From the NCBI GenBank assembly GCA_903862955.1, contig CAIPAH010000022.1:62001-126000 (forward strand): DNA of 64,000 nucleotides, in the 5' to 3' direction. The notes under the pieces were generated by a model. The model worked only from the letters and a program-made list of their open reading frames with translations. It did not search any database and was not told where the DNA came from. Position numbers and translations under genes: made by a program. Positions 34,072 through 41,644 of the stretch are shown piece after piece. The stretch comes from an uncultured Opitutia bacterium. Its GTDB lineage: Bacteria > Verrucomicrobiota > Verrucomicrobiia > Opitutales > Opitutaceae. Position 1 is the first letter of the stretch; each line of letters begins with the position of its first letter.

Positions 34072-35538
34072 TCACTCCGGCCGCAGCATCACGTCGAGCG
34101 GCGTCCACTCCCCCGCCGCCACGGTTACGTCGCGCCGCACAGTCGTTTGATATCCCGCGCAGGAAATAATCAGGTCGTACTTCCCCGGCGCCAGCGACCG
34201 CCAGTAATGCCCGAATGCTCCCTCGGTCGTGCGCCGGTCCACCATGTTGCTTTCGATGCGCGGCAGCCAAACTTCGGCCACCAGCGGCTGGCCCGTCCGG
34301 GCATCCGTCACGTGCACGGCCAAACCCGGGCCACGCATCCGCGCGAAGAGCGCCTTCACGCCCTCGAGGTTGGCGGCGATGATCCCGGGCACTTCCCCCG
34401 GCGCGAACAGGTGCGTGCCCTTGCCGGTCTCAATGATGAAATCAAAATCGCCGTGGCGGCCGTACAGCCACGCGTAGCTCTGGCTCGAGGCGCCGCCCGG
34501 TGAGACGGCGTATGTCCCGTGACCTTCCATCGTGCTAATTCGCGACGCCATTTCGCCGGCGATTTCCTTGATCAATGCATCGTCCGGTGCGGGCAGGCCT
34601 CGCCAATCCCACGGATAATAAATCACCTCGCCCTGGCTGTGATAGGACACCGACAGCACGAAATGCTTCAGCTCAAGCAGGTGGCGCATCGCGCGGTTCT
34701 CCGCCTCGGAAAACGGGTGCTCGCCCCGGTAGCGCTCGCTGTCCGGCTGGTCACTGCCGCCCATCGCCCAGTTGAAATCATAGCCGCGGTTCACGTCCAC
34801 GCCCTCGGGAAATATCCCCGCGACGCCGTCGCCGTTCACATCCCGCGCATTCTTGCGCCAGCGCGGATCGCGCCCGGACGTCACGATGTCGTGGCCGTCG
34901 ACGTTCACCACCGGCACGAGGTAAATCTCGCTGCGGTTCACCCACGCCGTCACCTCCGGGTCGCGGCCGTAGTCGAGGACGAGTTTCTGCAGCAGAGAAA
35001 ACACGATCTCGGCGCCCATGATTTCGTCGGAGTGGTGGCACGCGTCGAAGAGCACGCCCGGCTGGTCCTGCGGCTGGCGGGCATCGCGGGACACCCGGTA
35101 GGCATAAATCGGCCGGTGATACTGCGTCGTCTCGCCAAGCTGCACCCGCGCAATCCGCTCCGGATGCGTCCGCACCAGCTCGTCGGCCGCCGCCACGATC
35201 TGGTCGTAGCGATGGTAGATCGCCGGCAGTGTTAGCGTCGGGCCGTAGAGCGCGCGCTTGATCAGCTGCATCCGGTCCGCACTCTCCATCACCTGCGTGG
35301 CGTGAAACCCGTCCCGCTTCAGCGCGGCGAACTCCGCCGGCGTGGCCAGCACGAAGGCCGTGTTGCGCACCAGGCTGAGCACCGTGTCGCGGTTGTAGTC
35401 GTTGTAGGCGAGCCGGCCTTTCTCCTGTTGCGCCACCGCAGGCACATCCCGCACCTCGAGCAACAACGTCCGCGGCTCCGTCGCCGCCCCCATCGCGCCC
35501 ACTGCCGCCAGGATCCCGGCCATCAGCCATTTTTTCAT
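34072..35538 (-). CDS. Zinc carboxypeptidase, M14 family, exported
   Basis: This 488-residue protein has a signal peptide (WLMAGILAAVGAMGA). The M14 carboxypeptidase domain starts near residue 105 (IYHRYDQIVAAADELV). Zinc ligands: CHHSDEIMGAE (HxxE, with the usual Ser/Asp replaced) and the later His in LSVSYHSQGEV. The catalytic Glu is in FDFIIETGKGTHLF. A C-terminal domain of about 90 residues (AVHVTDARTGQPLVAEVWLP, YDLIISCAGYQTTVRRDVTV) resembles the transthyretin-like domain of CPD/CPE-type enzymes. ATG at 35538 is chosen; the longer frame extends over the neighbouring gene. It is predicted to be periplasmic or secreted. Confidence 0.88.
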   Translation of the reverse strand: MKKWLMAGILAAVGAMGAATEPRTLLLEVRDVPAVAQQEKGRLAYNDYNRDTVLSLVRNTAFVLATPAEFAALKRDGFHATQVMESADRMQLIKRALYGPTLTLPAIYHRYDQIVAAADELVRTHPERIARVQLGETTQYHRPIYAYRVSRDARQPQDQPGVLFDACHHSDEIMGAEIVFSLLQKLVLDYGRDPEVTAWVNRSEIYLVPVVNVDGHDIVTSGRDPRWRKNARDVNGDGVAGIFPEGVDVNRGYDFNWAMGGSDQPDSERYRGEHPFSEAENRAMRHLLELKHFVLSVSYHSQGEVIYYPWDWRGLPAPDDALIKEIAGEMASRISTMEGHGTYAVSPGGASSQSYAWLYGRHGDFDFIIETGKGTHLFAPGEVPGIIAANLEGVKALFARMRGPGLAVHVTDARTGQPLVAEVWLPRIESNMVDRRTTEGAFGHYWRSLAPGKYDLIISCAGYQTTVRRDVTVAAGEWTPLDVMLRPE

Positions 35539-35688
35539 CAGGCGGACACGGGTAACGGCCCGCCCCCGGCGGCGCGAAGCAAAAATCCCGCCTCCGCCGG
35601 GCCTACGGCGGCCAGGCCCTCCCCGGTCGCCGCCACCCCGGGCCGAAACATGAAACTTTCCCTCGCTGCTCACGTCTGAAGAGGGCGC

Positions 35689-36357
35689 ATGAACCCACCC
35701 CGCTTGCTCCCACGCGCCGCCCTGCCAGCCCTCGCCGCCATCGTGCTCGCGGGCTGTTCCTCCGGACCCGACCGGCACGCGATGATGGAGGAGGCCCGCC
35801 ACTCGGTGCCGCCCATGGCTGCGCAGGAAACCTATTTTGACGGCCGCGTCGTCGCCCATCTCGCGCTCTCCACCGGCGGTGACCGCGAAGGCGGCCCGGA
35901 TCACGGCGATTCCGGCGGCGGCCCGCGCAGCGGAGGCGGCGGACGGCACGGCGGTGGCGGCCGGCATGGCGGCATGGGCGGAGGCAACAGCGCCAGCTCG
36001 GGCGACTCCTCCGGCGGCGATCTCGCCCAGCAGGCCCGGCACAACGAAAGCATCATGCCCGCGGTCCTGCTGCACCTGCGCCTCCAGAACCAATCGACCG
36101 AGCCCGTCGTTGTCGAAGTGCGCGACCTCAATTCCGAACTCGGCGACTTCGCCGTTCGCCCGGACACGTTCACGATTGCGCCCGGCGAGACGGTCGAGCC
36201 GGACGGGATGCAATCACTGCTCGGCGTCGATACGTTCTCCCTCCCTGTCACCCTCGTCCTGCGGACTGGCGAGAAAACGGAGTCAAAGGTGCTCATGCTA
36301 AAGCCCATTGCTCCGCCGGCCACCCCGCCTGTCCCCGCACCAGCGCCAGCCGGCTGA
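35689..36357 (+). CDS. Lipoprotein of the GPDR-MMEE family (copy 1)
   Basis: This 222-residue protein has a lipobox (LAAIVLAGCSSG). The mature N-terminus GPDRHAMMEEARHSVPPM is shared with the protein at 37128-37955 (GPDRKAMMEEIRHSVPPM). A glycine/histidine-rich stretch (about residues 65-108) follows. The C-terminal beta-rich domain also matches its paralogue: VEVRDLNSELGDFAVRPDTF, GETVEPDGMQSLLGVDTFSLPVTL. No known family comes to mind. It is the first of three genes (with the 2OG oxygenase and the paralogue) in the same direction. Confidence 0.72.
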   Translation: MNPPRLLPRAALPALAAIVLAGCSSGPDRHAMMEEARHSVPPMAAQETYFDGRVVAHLALSTGGDREGGPDHGDSGGGPRSGGGGRHGGGGRHGGMGGGNSASSGDSSGGDLAQQARHNESIMPAVLLHLRLQNQSTEPVVVEVRDLNSELGDFAVRPDTFTIAPGETVEPDGMQSLLGVDTFSLPVTLVLRTGEKTESKVLMLKPIAPPATPPVPAPAPAG

Positions 36358-36455
36358 CGGGCGCACCGTCGGCGGTCGACCGGCCCGCGACCGTCGCACT
36401 TCACCGTTGCTGCGGCCCGTCGGCTGGCGACACTCGTTGGCCCATCGCCGCCGCC

Positions 36456-37064
36456 ATGCCCGTCCGCTCCTATTTTCCCACCCTGCTCTACCGCGCGCCG
36501 CTGCAGTCCGCTGGCTTGACGCGACTGAATGCGGACCTCGCCGCCGAATGCCGGCAGCTGCGCGACTTCGATGCCGCCGGACGCCGTTGGTCGGCAAAGA
36601 ACTATCCGGGTGGCTACACCAGCTACGCGTCGATGAACGAGCTGCATCGCTTCTCCAGCACGTTCGCCGCCCTGGAAAAAAAGCTCCTGCGTCACGCCCG
36701 GGCCTATGCTCGCGCCCTCGAATTCGACCTGCGCGGCCGCACCGTGCGGCTGTCCGACTGCTGGGTGAACATCATGCCGCCCACCGCGGCCCACTCGCTG
36801 CACCTCCATCCGCTCTCGTTCATCAGCGGCACCTACTACGTCGTCACGCCGCGCGGCTGCCCCGGCCTGAAATTCGAGGATCCCCGCCTCAGCAAGTTCA
36901 TGGCCGCCCCGCCCCGCCTGCCCACCGCCGCGCCGGCCCACGTCACCTTCCCGGCCCGCGCCGGCGACGTGGTCCTGTTCGAGAGCTGGCTGCGCCACGA
37001 GGTTCCCGCCAACCGCGTGGCGGAAGAACGCATTAGCATCAGCTTCAACTTCAGCTGGAGTTGA
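36456..37064 (+). CDS. 2OG-Fe(II) oxygenase, TIGR02466 type
   Basis: This 202-residue protein has the pattern of putative 2-oxoglutarate-Fe(II) oxygenases of the TIGR02466 group: CWVNIMPPTAAHSLHLHPLS (metal-binding His region), ISGTYYVVTPRGCPGLKFEDPR, GDVVLFESWLRHEVPANR (distal metal His), and RISISFNFSW at the end. The substrate is unknown; related proteins occur in phages and bacteria. It lies between the two GPDR-MMEE lipoproteins (gaps 98 and 63 bases), so a shared operon is plausible. Confidence 0.82.
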   Translation: MPVRSYFPTLLYRAPLQSAGLTRLNADLAAECRQLRDFDAAGRRWSAKNYPGGYTSYASMNELHRFSSTFAALEKKLLRHARAYARALEFDLRGRTVRLSDCWVNIMPPTAAHSLHLHPLSFISGTYYVVTPRGCPGLKFEDPRLSKFMAAPPRLPTAAPAHVTFPARAGDVVLFESWLRHEVPANRVAEERISISFNFSWS

Positions 37065-37127
37065 AGCGCCCGCCTTTGCCTGCGACATTGATGAAACCCT
37101 CCGGTTTGTTACACGTCTGAGCACCGT

Positions 37128-37955
37128 ATGAAATCACCCCACTGGTCCCTTTGCGCGTGCCTGCCCGCCGCCGCCCTCCTGCTCCTCTCCGCCTGCGAAA
37201 CCGGTCCCGACCGCAAGGCGATGATGGAGGAAATCCGCCACTCCGTCCCGCCCATGACGGCCAGCAACGACTTTTTCGAGGGCAGCATTTCCGCCCGGCT
37301 GCTGCTCGGCGGGAACGCGCGCGACATCCTCATCCTGCAGAACGGCGAACACAGTGACTCCCGGAATGCGGACAAGATGATGGCGGGCATCGGCAGCAAC
37401 GTCCTCGGCACCCGCATGGGCGAGGGGTCATTTGGCGGTGGCTCCAGCGCACCGATGACCTCGGGCTCAGCCCCCGGCGGTCGCGGTGCCGCAGTCGAAG
37501 ATCCGCTGGCGGAGGATAGCAAACCTGAGGGCGCGCCCGAAGAGGGCACGGGCAAGGACACCAAGCACGTTTACCAGGGCAACCGCGGCATGCGCGGCGA
37601 AACCGAGTCGACGGACTATTCCGAAGGATCCCGGCCGCGCGTACACGAGAGTGAAATGCCGCCGGCGTCGCTCCACCTCGTCCTGGAAAACAAAGGCCAG
37701 GCCACCATCGTGGTCGAGATTCGCGAGGTTAACTCGGACTTGGGCAATTTCGCCGTGCGTCCCGACACGCTGACCCTCGAGCCCGGGCAAACCAAGGAGG
37801 TTGAGCCGATGCAGTCACTTCTCGGCGTGGAGTCGTTCGAACTGCCCGTTAAAGTGCAGCTGCGCGTGGGCGGGGTGAACGAGACGAAGATTCTCACCCT
37901 CCGGCCCAACAAACCCTCGGAACAGCCGCCTCCGGCGCCTCCGCCGGCACACTGA
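37128..37955 (+). CDS. Lipoprotein of the GPDR-MMEE family (copy 2)
   Basis: This 275-residue protein has a lipoprotein signal (LPAAALLLLSACETG). It has the same mature start as copy 1 (GPDRKAMMEEIRHSVPPM) and the same C-terminal domain (VEIREVNSDLGNFAVRPDTL, EVEPMQSLLGVESFELPVKVQL). The central linker (about 85-165) is Gly/Ser/Glu-rich and differs from copy 1, so the linker evolves fast. A proline-rich tail ends it. It is 63 bases after the oxygenase gene. Confidence 0.72.
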   Translation: MKSPHWSLCACLPAAALLLLSACETGPDRKAMMEEIRHSVPPMTASNDFFEGSISARLLLGGNARDILILQNGEHSDSRNADKMMAGIGSNVLGTRMGEGSFGGGSSAPMTSGSAPGGRGAAVEDPLAEDSKPEGAPEEGTGKDTKHVYQGNRGMRGETESTDYSEGSRPRVHESEMPPASLHLVLENKGQATIVVEIREVNSDLGNFAVRPDTLTLEPGQTKEVEPMQSLLGVESFELPVKVQLRVGGVNETKILTLRPNKPSEQPPPAPPPAH

Positions 37956-38056
37956 AGTTGCTGGTTCGCATCGTTTCGCGGGCTCCCCGTCCCGCCTGGC
38001 CTGCTATTCGTCGCAAACGGCTTTATTCCTGCCGCAAACGGGATTCAATTGTCCGC

Positions 38057-38566
38057 GTGAAGACGATCGAGGTCAGCGACGAGGCCTATGCCACGCTGCA
38101 AAAGCTCGCGGGCGGGATTCATCGCACGCCCGACGAAGTCCTGAACTCGCTCCTGCACGTGCCCGCCGGTTCGCCCGAGGCGGCTGATCCGCTCGCGGCG
38201 TTTGTGCTGGGCGTCGATTTCCGCACGAAGTTCACCGCTGCCGACCGGTATCTCGCGATCCTCGGCTGGGTCGCCTCGCGGCATCCGGCCGACTTCGGGG
38301 AATTCATCCGCAGCCTGCCGGGCGGCCGGCATTACCTGAGCCTGCCGCCGGAGGAAGTCCTCGCGACCTGCCGCCGCAACCAGGCCCGCCAGATCGATGG
38401 CACGCAATTCTGGGCAATCATGAACCTCGACGCCGCGGCGCACCGCCACTTCCTCGCGCAGGTGCTGGAGTTCCTGGGTTACCGGGCGGAAGTGATCGAG
38501 TTCGTCTGCGGTTCCCTCGGCTCGCCGGGCGCGACGCGCCGCGTGGTTTCGTCCGCCGCGGCCTGA
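38057..38566 (+). CDS. SeqA-like protein (replication initiation regulator family)
   Basis: This 169-residue protein matches both ends of SeqA. The N-terminus MKTIEVSDEAYATLQKLAG compares with E. coli SeqA MKTIEVDDELY, which forms the ribbon-helix-helix oligomerisation domain. The C-terminal part has FGEFIRSLPGGRHYLSL, QARQIDGTQFWAIMNLD and FLGYRAEVIEFVCGSLG, against the SeqA segments FAEATESLHGRTRVYFA, KHVPGTPYWVITNTN and ELIEKVCGTI as I remember them. SeqA binds hemimethylated GATC and delays re-initiation. The GTG start at 38057 gives exactly the SeqA-like N-terminus; the open frame upstream is longer. DNA-contact residues differ (N152 is Asp, the two Arg of GRTR shift). No dam gene is in the window. 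Confidence 0.75.
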   Translation: MKTIEVSDEAYATLQKLAGGIHRTPDEVLNSLLHVPAGSPEAADPLAAFVLGVDFRTKFTAADRYLAILGWVASRHPADFGEFIRSLPGGRHYLSLPPEEVLATCRRNQARQIDGTQFWAIMNLDAAAHRHFLAQVLEFLGYRAEVIEFVCGSLGSPGATRRVVSSAAA

Positions 38567-38623
38567 CCGGCTCGCGGAATTTGCGCTTCCGGCGCGCCCT
38601 GACCCGAACTAGCTTGGGCCTGC

Positions 38624-39034
38624 GTGACCTCCCCCGCTGACCTGCCCGAGCCCAAGCGCCGCAGTTTCCTGAACTTCCTCGCGTCGGTGCGCTTCGCCAT
38701 CGAGGGATTTTTCGCCGCCGTCAAACACGAGCCGTCGTTCCGGGAAGACCTCCTGTTCGCCATCCTGCTCGTGCCGTTTGCGATCATCCTGCCGGTCAAC
38801 GCCGTCTCGACCGCGCTGATGATCTCATCGCTCATCCTGATCCTCATCGTCGAGCTCCTCAACTCCGCCATCGAGTGGGTCATCGACTACCTGCGCCCGG
38901 AAATGCACCCACTCGCGAAGCGCATCAAGGACATGGCCAGCGCCGCGGTCTTCCTGAGCTACATCAACTGCATCGTGATCTGGGGCATCCTGCTGTCGCC
39001 CAGCAACAGCGTCTGGCGCCGCCTCCTGGGCTGA
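38624..39034 (+). CDS. dgkA: Diacylglycerol kinase (DgkA type)
   Basis: This 136-residue membrane protein with three TM helices has the signature VELLNSAIEWVIDYL and AKRIKDMASAAVFLSYI. DgkA phosphorylates diacylglycerol (or undecaprenol in many Gram-positives) at the inner membrane in phospholipid recycling. The start is GTG at 38624, 57 bases after the SeqA-like gene. The conserved AFRSELAIE segment of E. coli DgkA appears here as EDLLFAILLV-type text, so this is the YbbI-like broad DAGK_prokar family. It is followed by repeats. Confidence 0.85.
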   Translation: MTSPADLPEPKRRSFLNFLASVRFAIEGFFAAVKHEPSFREDLLFAILLVPFAIILPVNAVSTALMISSLILILIVELLNSAIEWVIDYLRPEMHPLAKRIKDMASAAVFLSYINCIVIWGILLSPSNSVWRRLLG

Positions 39035-39058
39035 GCGCCCGGCGATAGGCCGGAGGAT

Positions 39059-39232
39059 GGCCACGAAAAGGCACAACGAGGCGCAAAAAATCGGAATAGT
39101 TCCGATGTGGGCGGATTTACCCCCGACACGAATGGAACATCGGGCTCAGTTGTGTCGGGGATAGTCCCTGACCCACGCCCGCCCGTCTGAATTGCAGTAT
39201 TTCTTGCGTCTTTTGTGCCTCTTTGCGGCCAA
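39059..39232. repeat. Complex inverted repeat after dgkA
   Basis: The outer arms are TGGCCACGAAAAGGCACAAC (39059 onward) and its imperfect inverse ending CTTTTGTGCCTCTTTGCGGCCAAT (39209-39232). Inside lie a perfect hairpin TCGGAA-tag-TTCCGA (39091-39105) and CCCCGACAC/GTGTCGGGG (39121-39160). The outer arm motif GGCCRCRAARAGGCGCAAA recurs in inverted pairs at 63307-63418. It fills most of the 214-base gap and looks like a composite of REP-type or MITE-like elements. Confidence 0.65.
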
Positions 39233-39248
39233 TCACCGCCCGGCGAAT

Positions 39249-40364
39249 TCACCGCAGCTTCGCGAAGAGCCACGCCGCCAGCGTCACCATGCCGATGTTG
39301 GGCAGCCACGCCGCCAGCATCGGGTCGATGATCTGCTTCGTCGCCAGCGACGACGCGATGTTGGTGAGGATGTAGTAGAGGAAAAACAGCACGAAGGACT
39401 TCGACACGCCCACCGCGGGGTTCACGCGCACGCCGGTGACGGCAAACGGGATCGCGATGGCGATGACAATCAGCGGCCCGAGCGTGTCCGCGACGAGGCC
39501 GTAATAGCGCACTGCGTAGGGCGTGACCTTGGGGCTGTTCTCCTGCTCGAAGTAATCGATCAGCAGCCGGAGTTCCGGAAACGACAAGTCGCGCACCGGC
39601 CGGCTATCGACGAGGAGCATCAGCTTCGGATCCTCCTGGAACCGGCTCACGATCTTCTGCGTGAACGGCGCGGTGCTCTCCAGCTCGCCGGAATCGGGAT
39701 CAAACGTCAGCTCGCGGCCATCCTTGAAAATCCAGCCCTCGCCATGCTCGCCCAGGGCCGCCTCGGTCGCCACGAACCGCGTCACCTCGCGCCGCCGGTC
39801 GTCGAGCTCCGACACCGTCACGCCGAAGCCCCGGTGCAGCACCTGGCTGTAGCGGTTGAAAAACCACATGCGCCGCGCGCGCTGGTTGTTGAACGCCACG
39901 CTGTCCACTGCGCCCACCCGGTCCGCCTTGAGCACGCGCGACTCCCGGCGAAATTCCAGGCTGTCCTTCAACTCGCGGGAGGTCTCGACCGACCACGGCA
40001 CCACCGTCGAGTTGAGCCACCACGCCAGCCCGCAGGCGAGCACCCCGACCACCCAAACGGGCGCCGTGATGCGCCAGAGGCTCACGCCCGCGGCCCGCAG
40101 CGCGGTGAATTCGTTGGCGCGGTGCAGCTTCCCAAGCACGAAGAGCAGCGACAGCAGCAGCGCCAGCGGCAGCACGACGGCCAGGAAGCTCGGCATCGTC
40201 ACGAAGAAATACATCCACATGTCCGCCCCGCGCGCGCCGAGGTCGCGCAACGTGCGAAAATCGTCATACAGCACCTGCACCAGCATCAGGCCGACCGTCG
40301 CCGCCAGCACGAGCCCGAGGATCGTCAGCCATTCCCGCAAGAGGTGTCGGTCATACGTGTTCAA
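39249..40364 (-). CDS. LPS export permease of the LptF/LptG (YjgP/YjgQ) family
   Basis: This 371-residue inner-membrane protein has three N-terminal TM segments (LTILGLVLAATVGLMLVQVLY, WMYFFVTMPSFLAVVLPLALLLSLLFVLG, ITAPVWVVGVLACGLAWWLN). A periplasmic beta-jellyroll domain follows (about 120-270), then three C-terminal TM segments (TLGPLIVIAIAIPFAVTGV, SFVLFFLYYILTNIASSLA, LAAWLPNIGMVTLAAWLFAKL). LptF and LptG form the LPS exporter with LptB; which of the two this is cannot be decided. The start is TTG at 40364. No lptB or second permease is adjacent. Confidence 0.85.
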   Translation of the reverse strand: MNTYDRHLLREWLTILGLVLAATVGLMLVQVLYDDFRTLRDLGARGADMWMYFFVTMPSFLAVVLPLALLLSLLFVLGKLHRANEFTALRAAGVSLWRITAPVWVVGVLACGLAWWLNSTVVPWSVETSRELKDSLEFRRESRVLKADRVGAVDSVAFNNQRARRMWFFNRYSQVLHRGFGVTVSELDDRRREVTRFVATEAALGEHGEGWIFKDGRELTFDPDSGELESTAPFTQKIVSRFQEDPKLMLLVDSRPVRDLSFPELRLLIDYFEQENSPKVTPYAVRYYGLVADTLGPLIVIAIAIPFAVTGVRVNPAVGVSKSFVLFFLYYILTNIASSLATKQIIDPMLAAWLPNIGMVTLAAWLFAKLR

Positions 40365-40513
40365 CCCCGCCGATCAAATCCCGCGCCCCGGCGAATGCAA
40401 AACCCAATCGGCGCCCGCGCGGCACGCCAGCTGCTTTCCCGGGTCGAACAGATGGGTTGTAAACTCCCCCCCGCTCCCTTTTCCTTCCTCCTCCCAAAAA
40501 TCTGCCTTTTCCC

Positions 40514-41644
40514 ATGATCAAAGCCCTTCGTTTCACGCTGTTACCCGTGCTCGCCGCCGCCCTCGCCGCGGCCGCCGTCGCGCAGGATCCCATCAAGGTC
40601 GGCGAGTTCGCCTCGCTGACCGGCAAGGAGGCGGCGTTCGGCCAGTCCTCGCACAAGGGCACCCTCCTCGCCATCGAGGAACTCAACGCCACCGGCGGCG
40701 TGCTGGGCCGCCAGTTCGAGCTCATCACCGAGGACAACCAGTCGAAACAGGGCGAGTCCGCCACGATCGTGAAGAAGCTGATCTCCCGCGACCAGGTCAT
40801 CGCCCTGCTCGGTGAGGTCGCCTCCGGCCGCTCCCTCGAGGCCGCGCCCATCGCCCAGAACTACAAGATCCCGATGATTTCGCCGTCGTCCACCAACCCG
40901 AAGGTCACCGAAATGGGCAGCTACATCTTCCGGGTGTGCTTCATCGACCCGTTTCAGGGCACCGCGATGGCGAAGTTCGGCAAGGACACCCTCCATCTCA
41001 AGAAGATCGCCCTCCTCACCTCCGTCTCGTCGCCCTACAGCGTCGGCCTCGCCAAGTATTTCAAGGAGACCTTCGCAAAGATCGGCGGCGAGATCACGAT
41101 CGAGCAAAAATACTCCGAGGGGGACAAGGACTTCAAAGCCCAGCTCACCGCCATCAAGGCCGCCAACGTCGACGGCATCTTCGTCCCCGGCTACTACACC
41201 GAGGCCGCCCTGATTTCCAAACAGGCCCGCGAGCTGGAAATGGACTACCCCATCTTCGGCGGCGACGGCTGGGAGGCGCCCCAGCTCATCGAGATTGGCG
41301 GCAAGGCCATGGAGGGCACCTACTATTCCACGCATTACTCCCCCGAAAACACCTCCCCCGGCGTGCAAAGCTTCGTGAAGAAATTCCGCGCGCGCTTCGC
41401 CGGCGAGATTCCTGACGCGATGGCCGCGCTGGGCTACGACTCCGCCATGGTCCTCGCCGACGCCATCAAGCGCGCCGGCACCACCGACCACTCCAAGCTC
41501 CGCGCCGCCATCGCCGCCACGAAGAATTTCAACGGCGTCACCGGCAAGACCACCATCGACTCCAACCGCAACGCCACCAAGGCCGCCGTCGTCATCACGG
41601 TGAAGGACGGCGCCTTCAAGTTCGTCCAGGCCATCAACCCGTGA
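40514..41644 (+). CDS. Branched-chain amino acid ABC transporter substrate-binding protein (copy 1)
   Basis: This 376-residue LivK-type periplasmic binding protein has a signal peptide (LLPVLAAALAAAAVAQ). It has the type I periplasmic fold: IKVGEFASLTGKEAAFGQSS, GVLGRQFELITEDNQSKQGES, VIALLGEVASGRSLEAAPIAQ, ISPSSTNPKV, and GGDGWEAPQLIEIGGKAMEGTYYSTHY. Its stop overlaps the GTG start of copy 2. It is the first gene of the liv-type operon to LivF (46444). Confidence 0.92.
   Translation: MIKALRFTLLPVLAAALAAAAVAQDPIKVGEFASLTGKEAAFGQSSHKGTLLAIEELNATGGVLGRQFELITEDNQSKQGESATIVKKLISRDQVIALLGEVASGRSLEAAPIAQNYKIPMISPSSTNPKVTEMGSYIFRVCFIDPFQGTAMAKFGKDTLHLKKIALLTSVSSPYSVGLAKYFKETFAKIGGEITIEQKYSEGDKDFKAQLTAIKAANVDGIFVPGYYTEAALISKQARELEMDYPIFGGDGWEAPQLIEIGGKAMEGTYYSTHYSPENTSPGVQSFVKKFRARFAGEIPDAMAALGYDSAMVLADAIKRAGTTDHSKLRAAIAATKNFNGVTGKTTIDSNRNATKAAVVITVKDGAFKFVQAINP

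Noticed and set aside
35539-36213. Long N-terminal extension of the M14 carboxypeptidase frame
   Set aside because: It is antisense to the lipoprotein at 35689-36357; the signal peptide begins at 35538.
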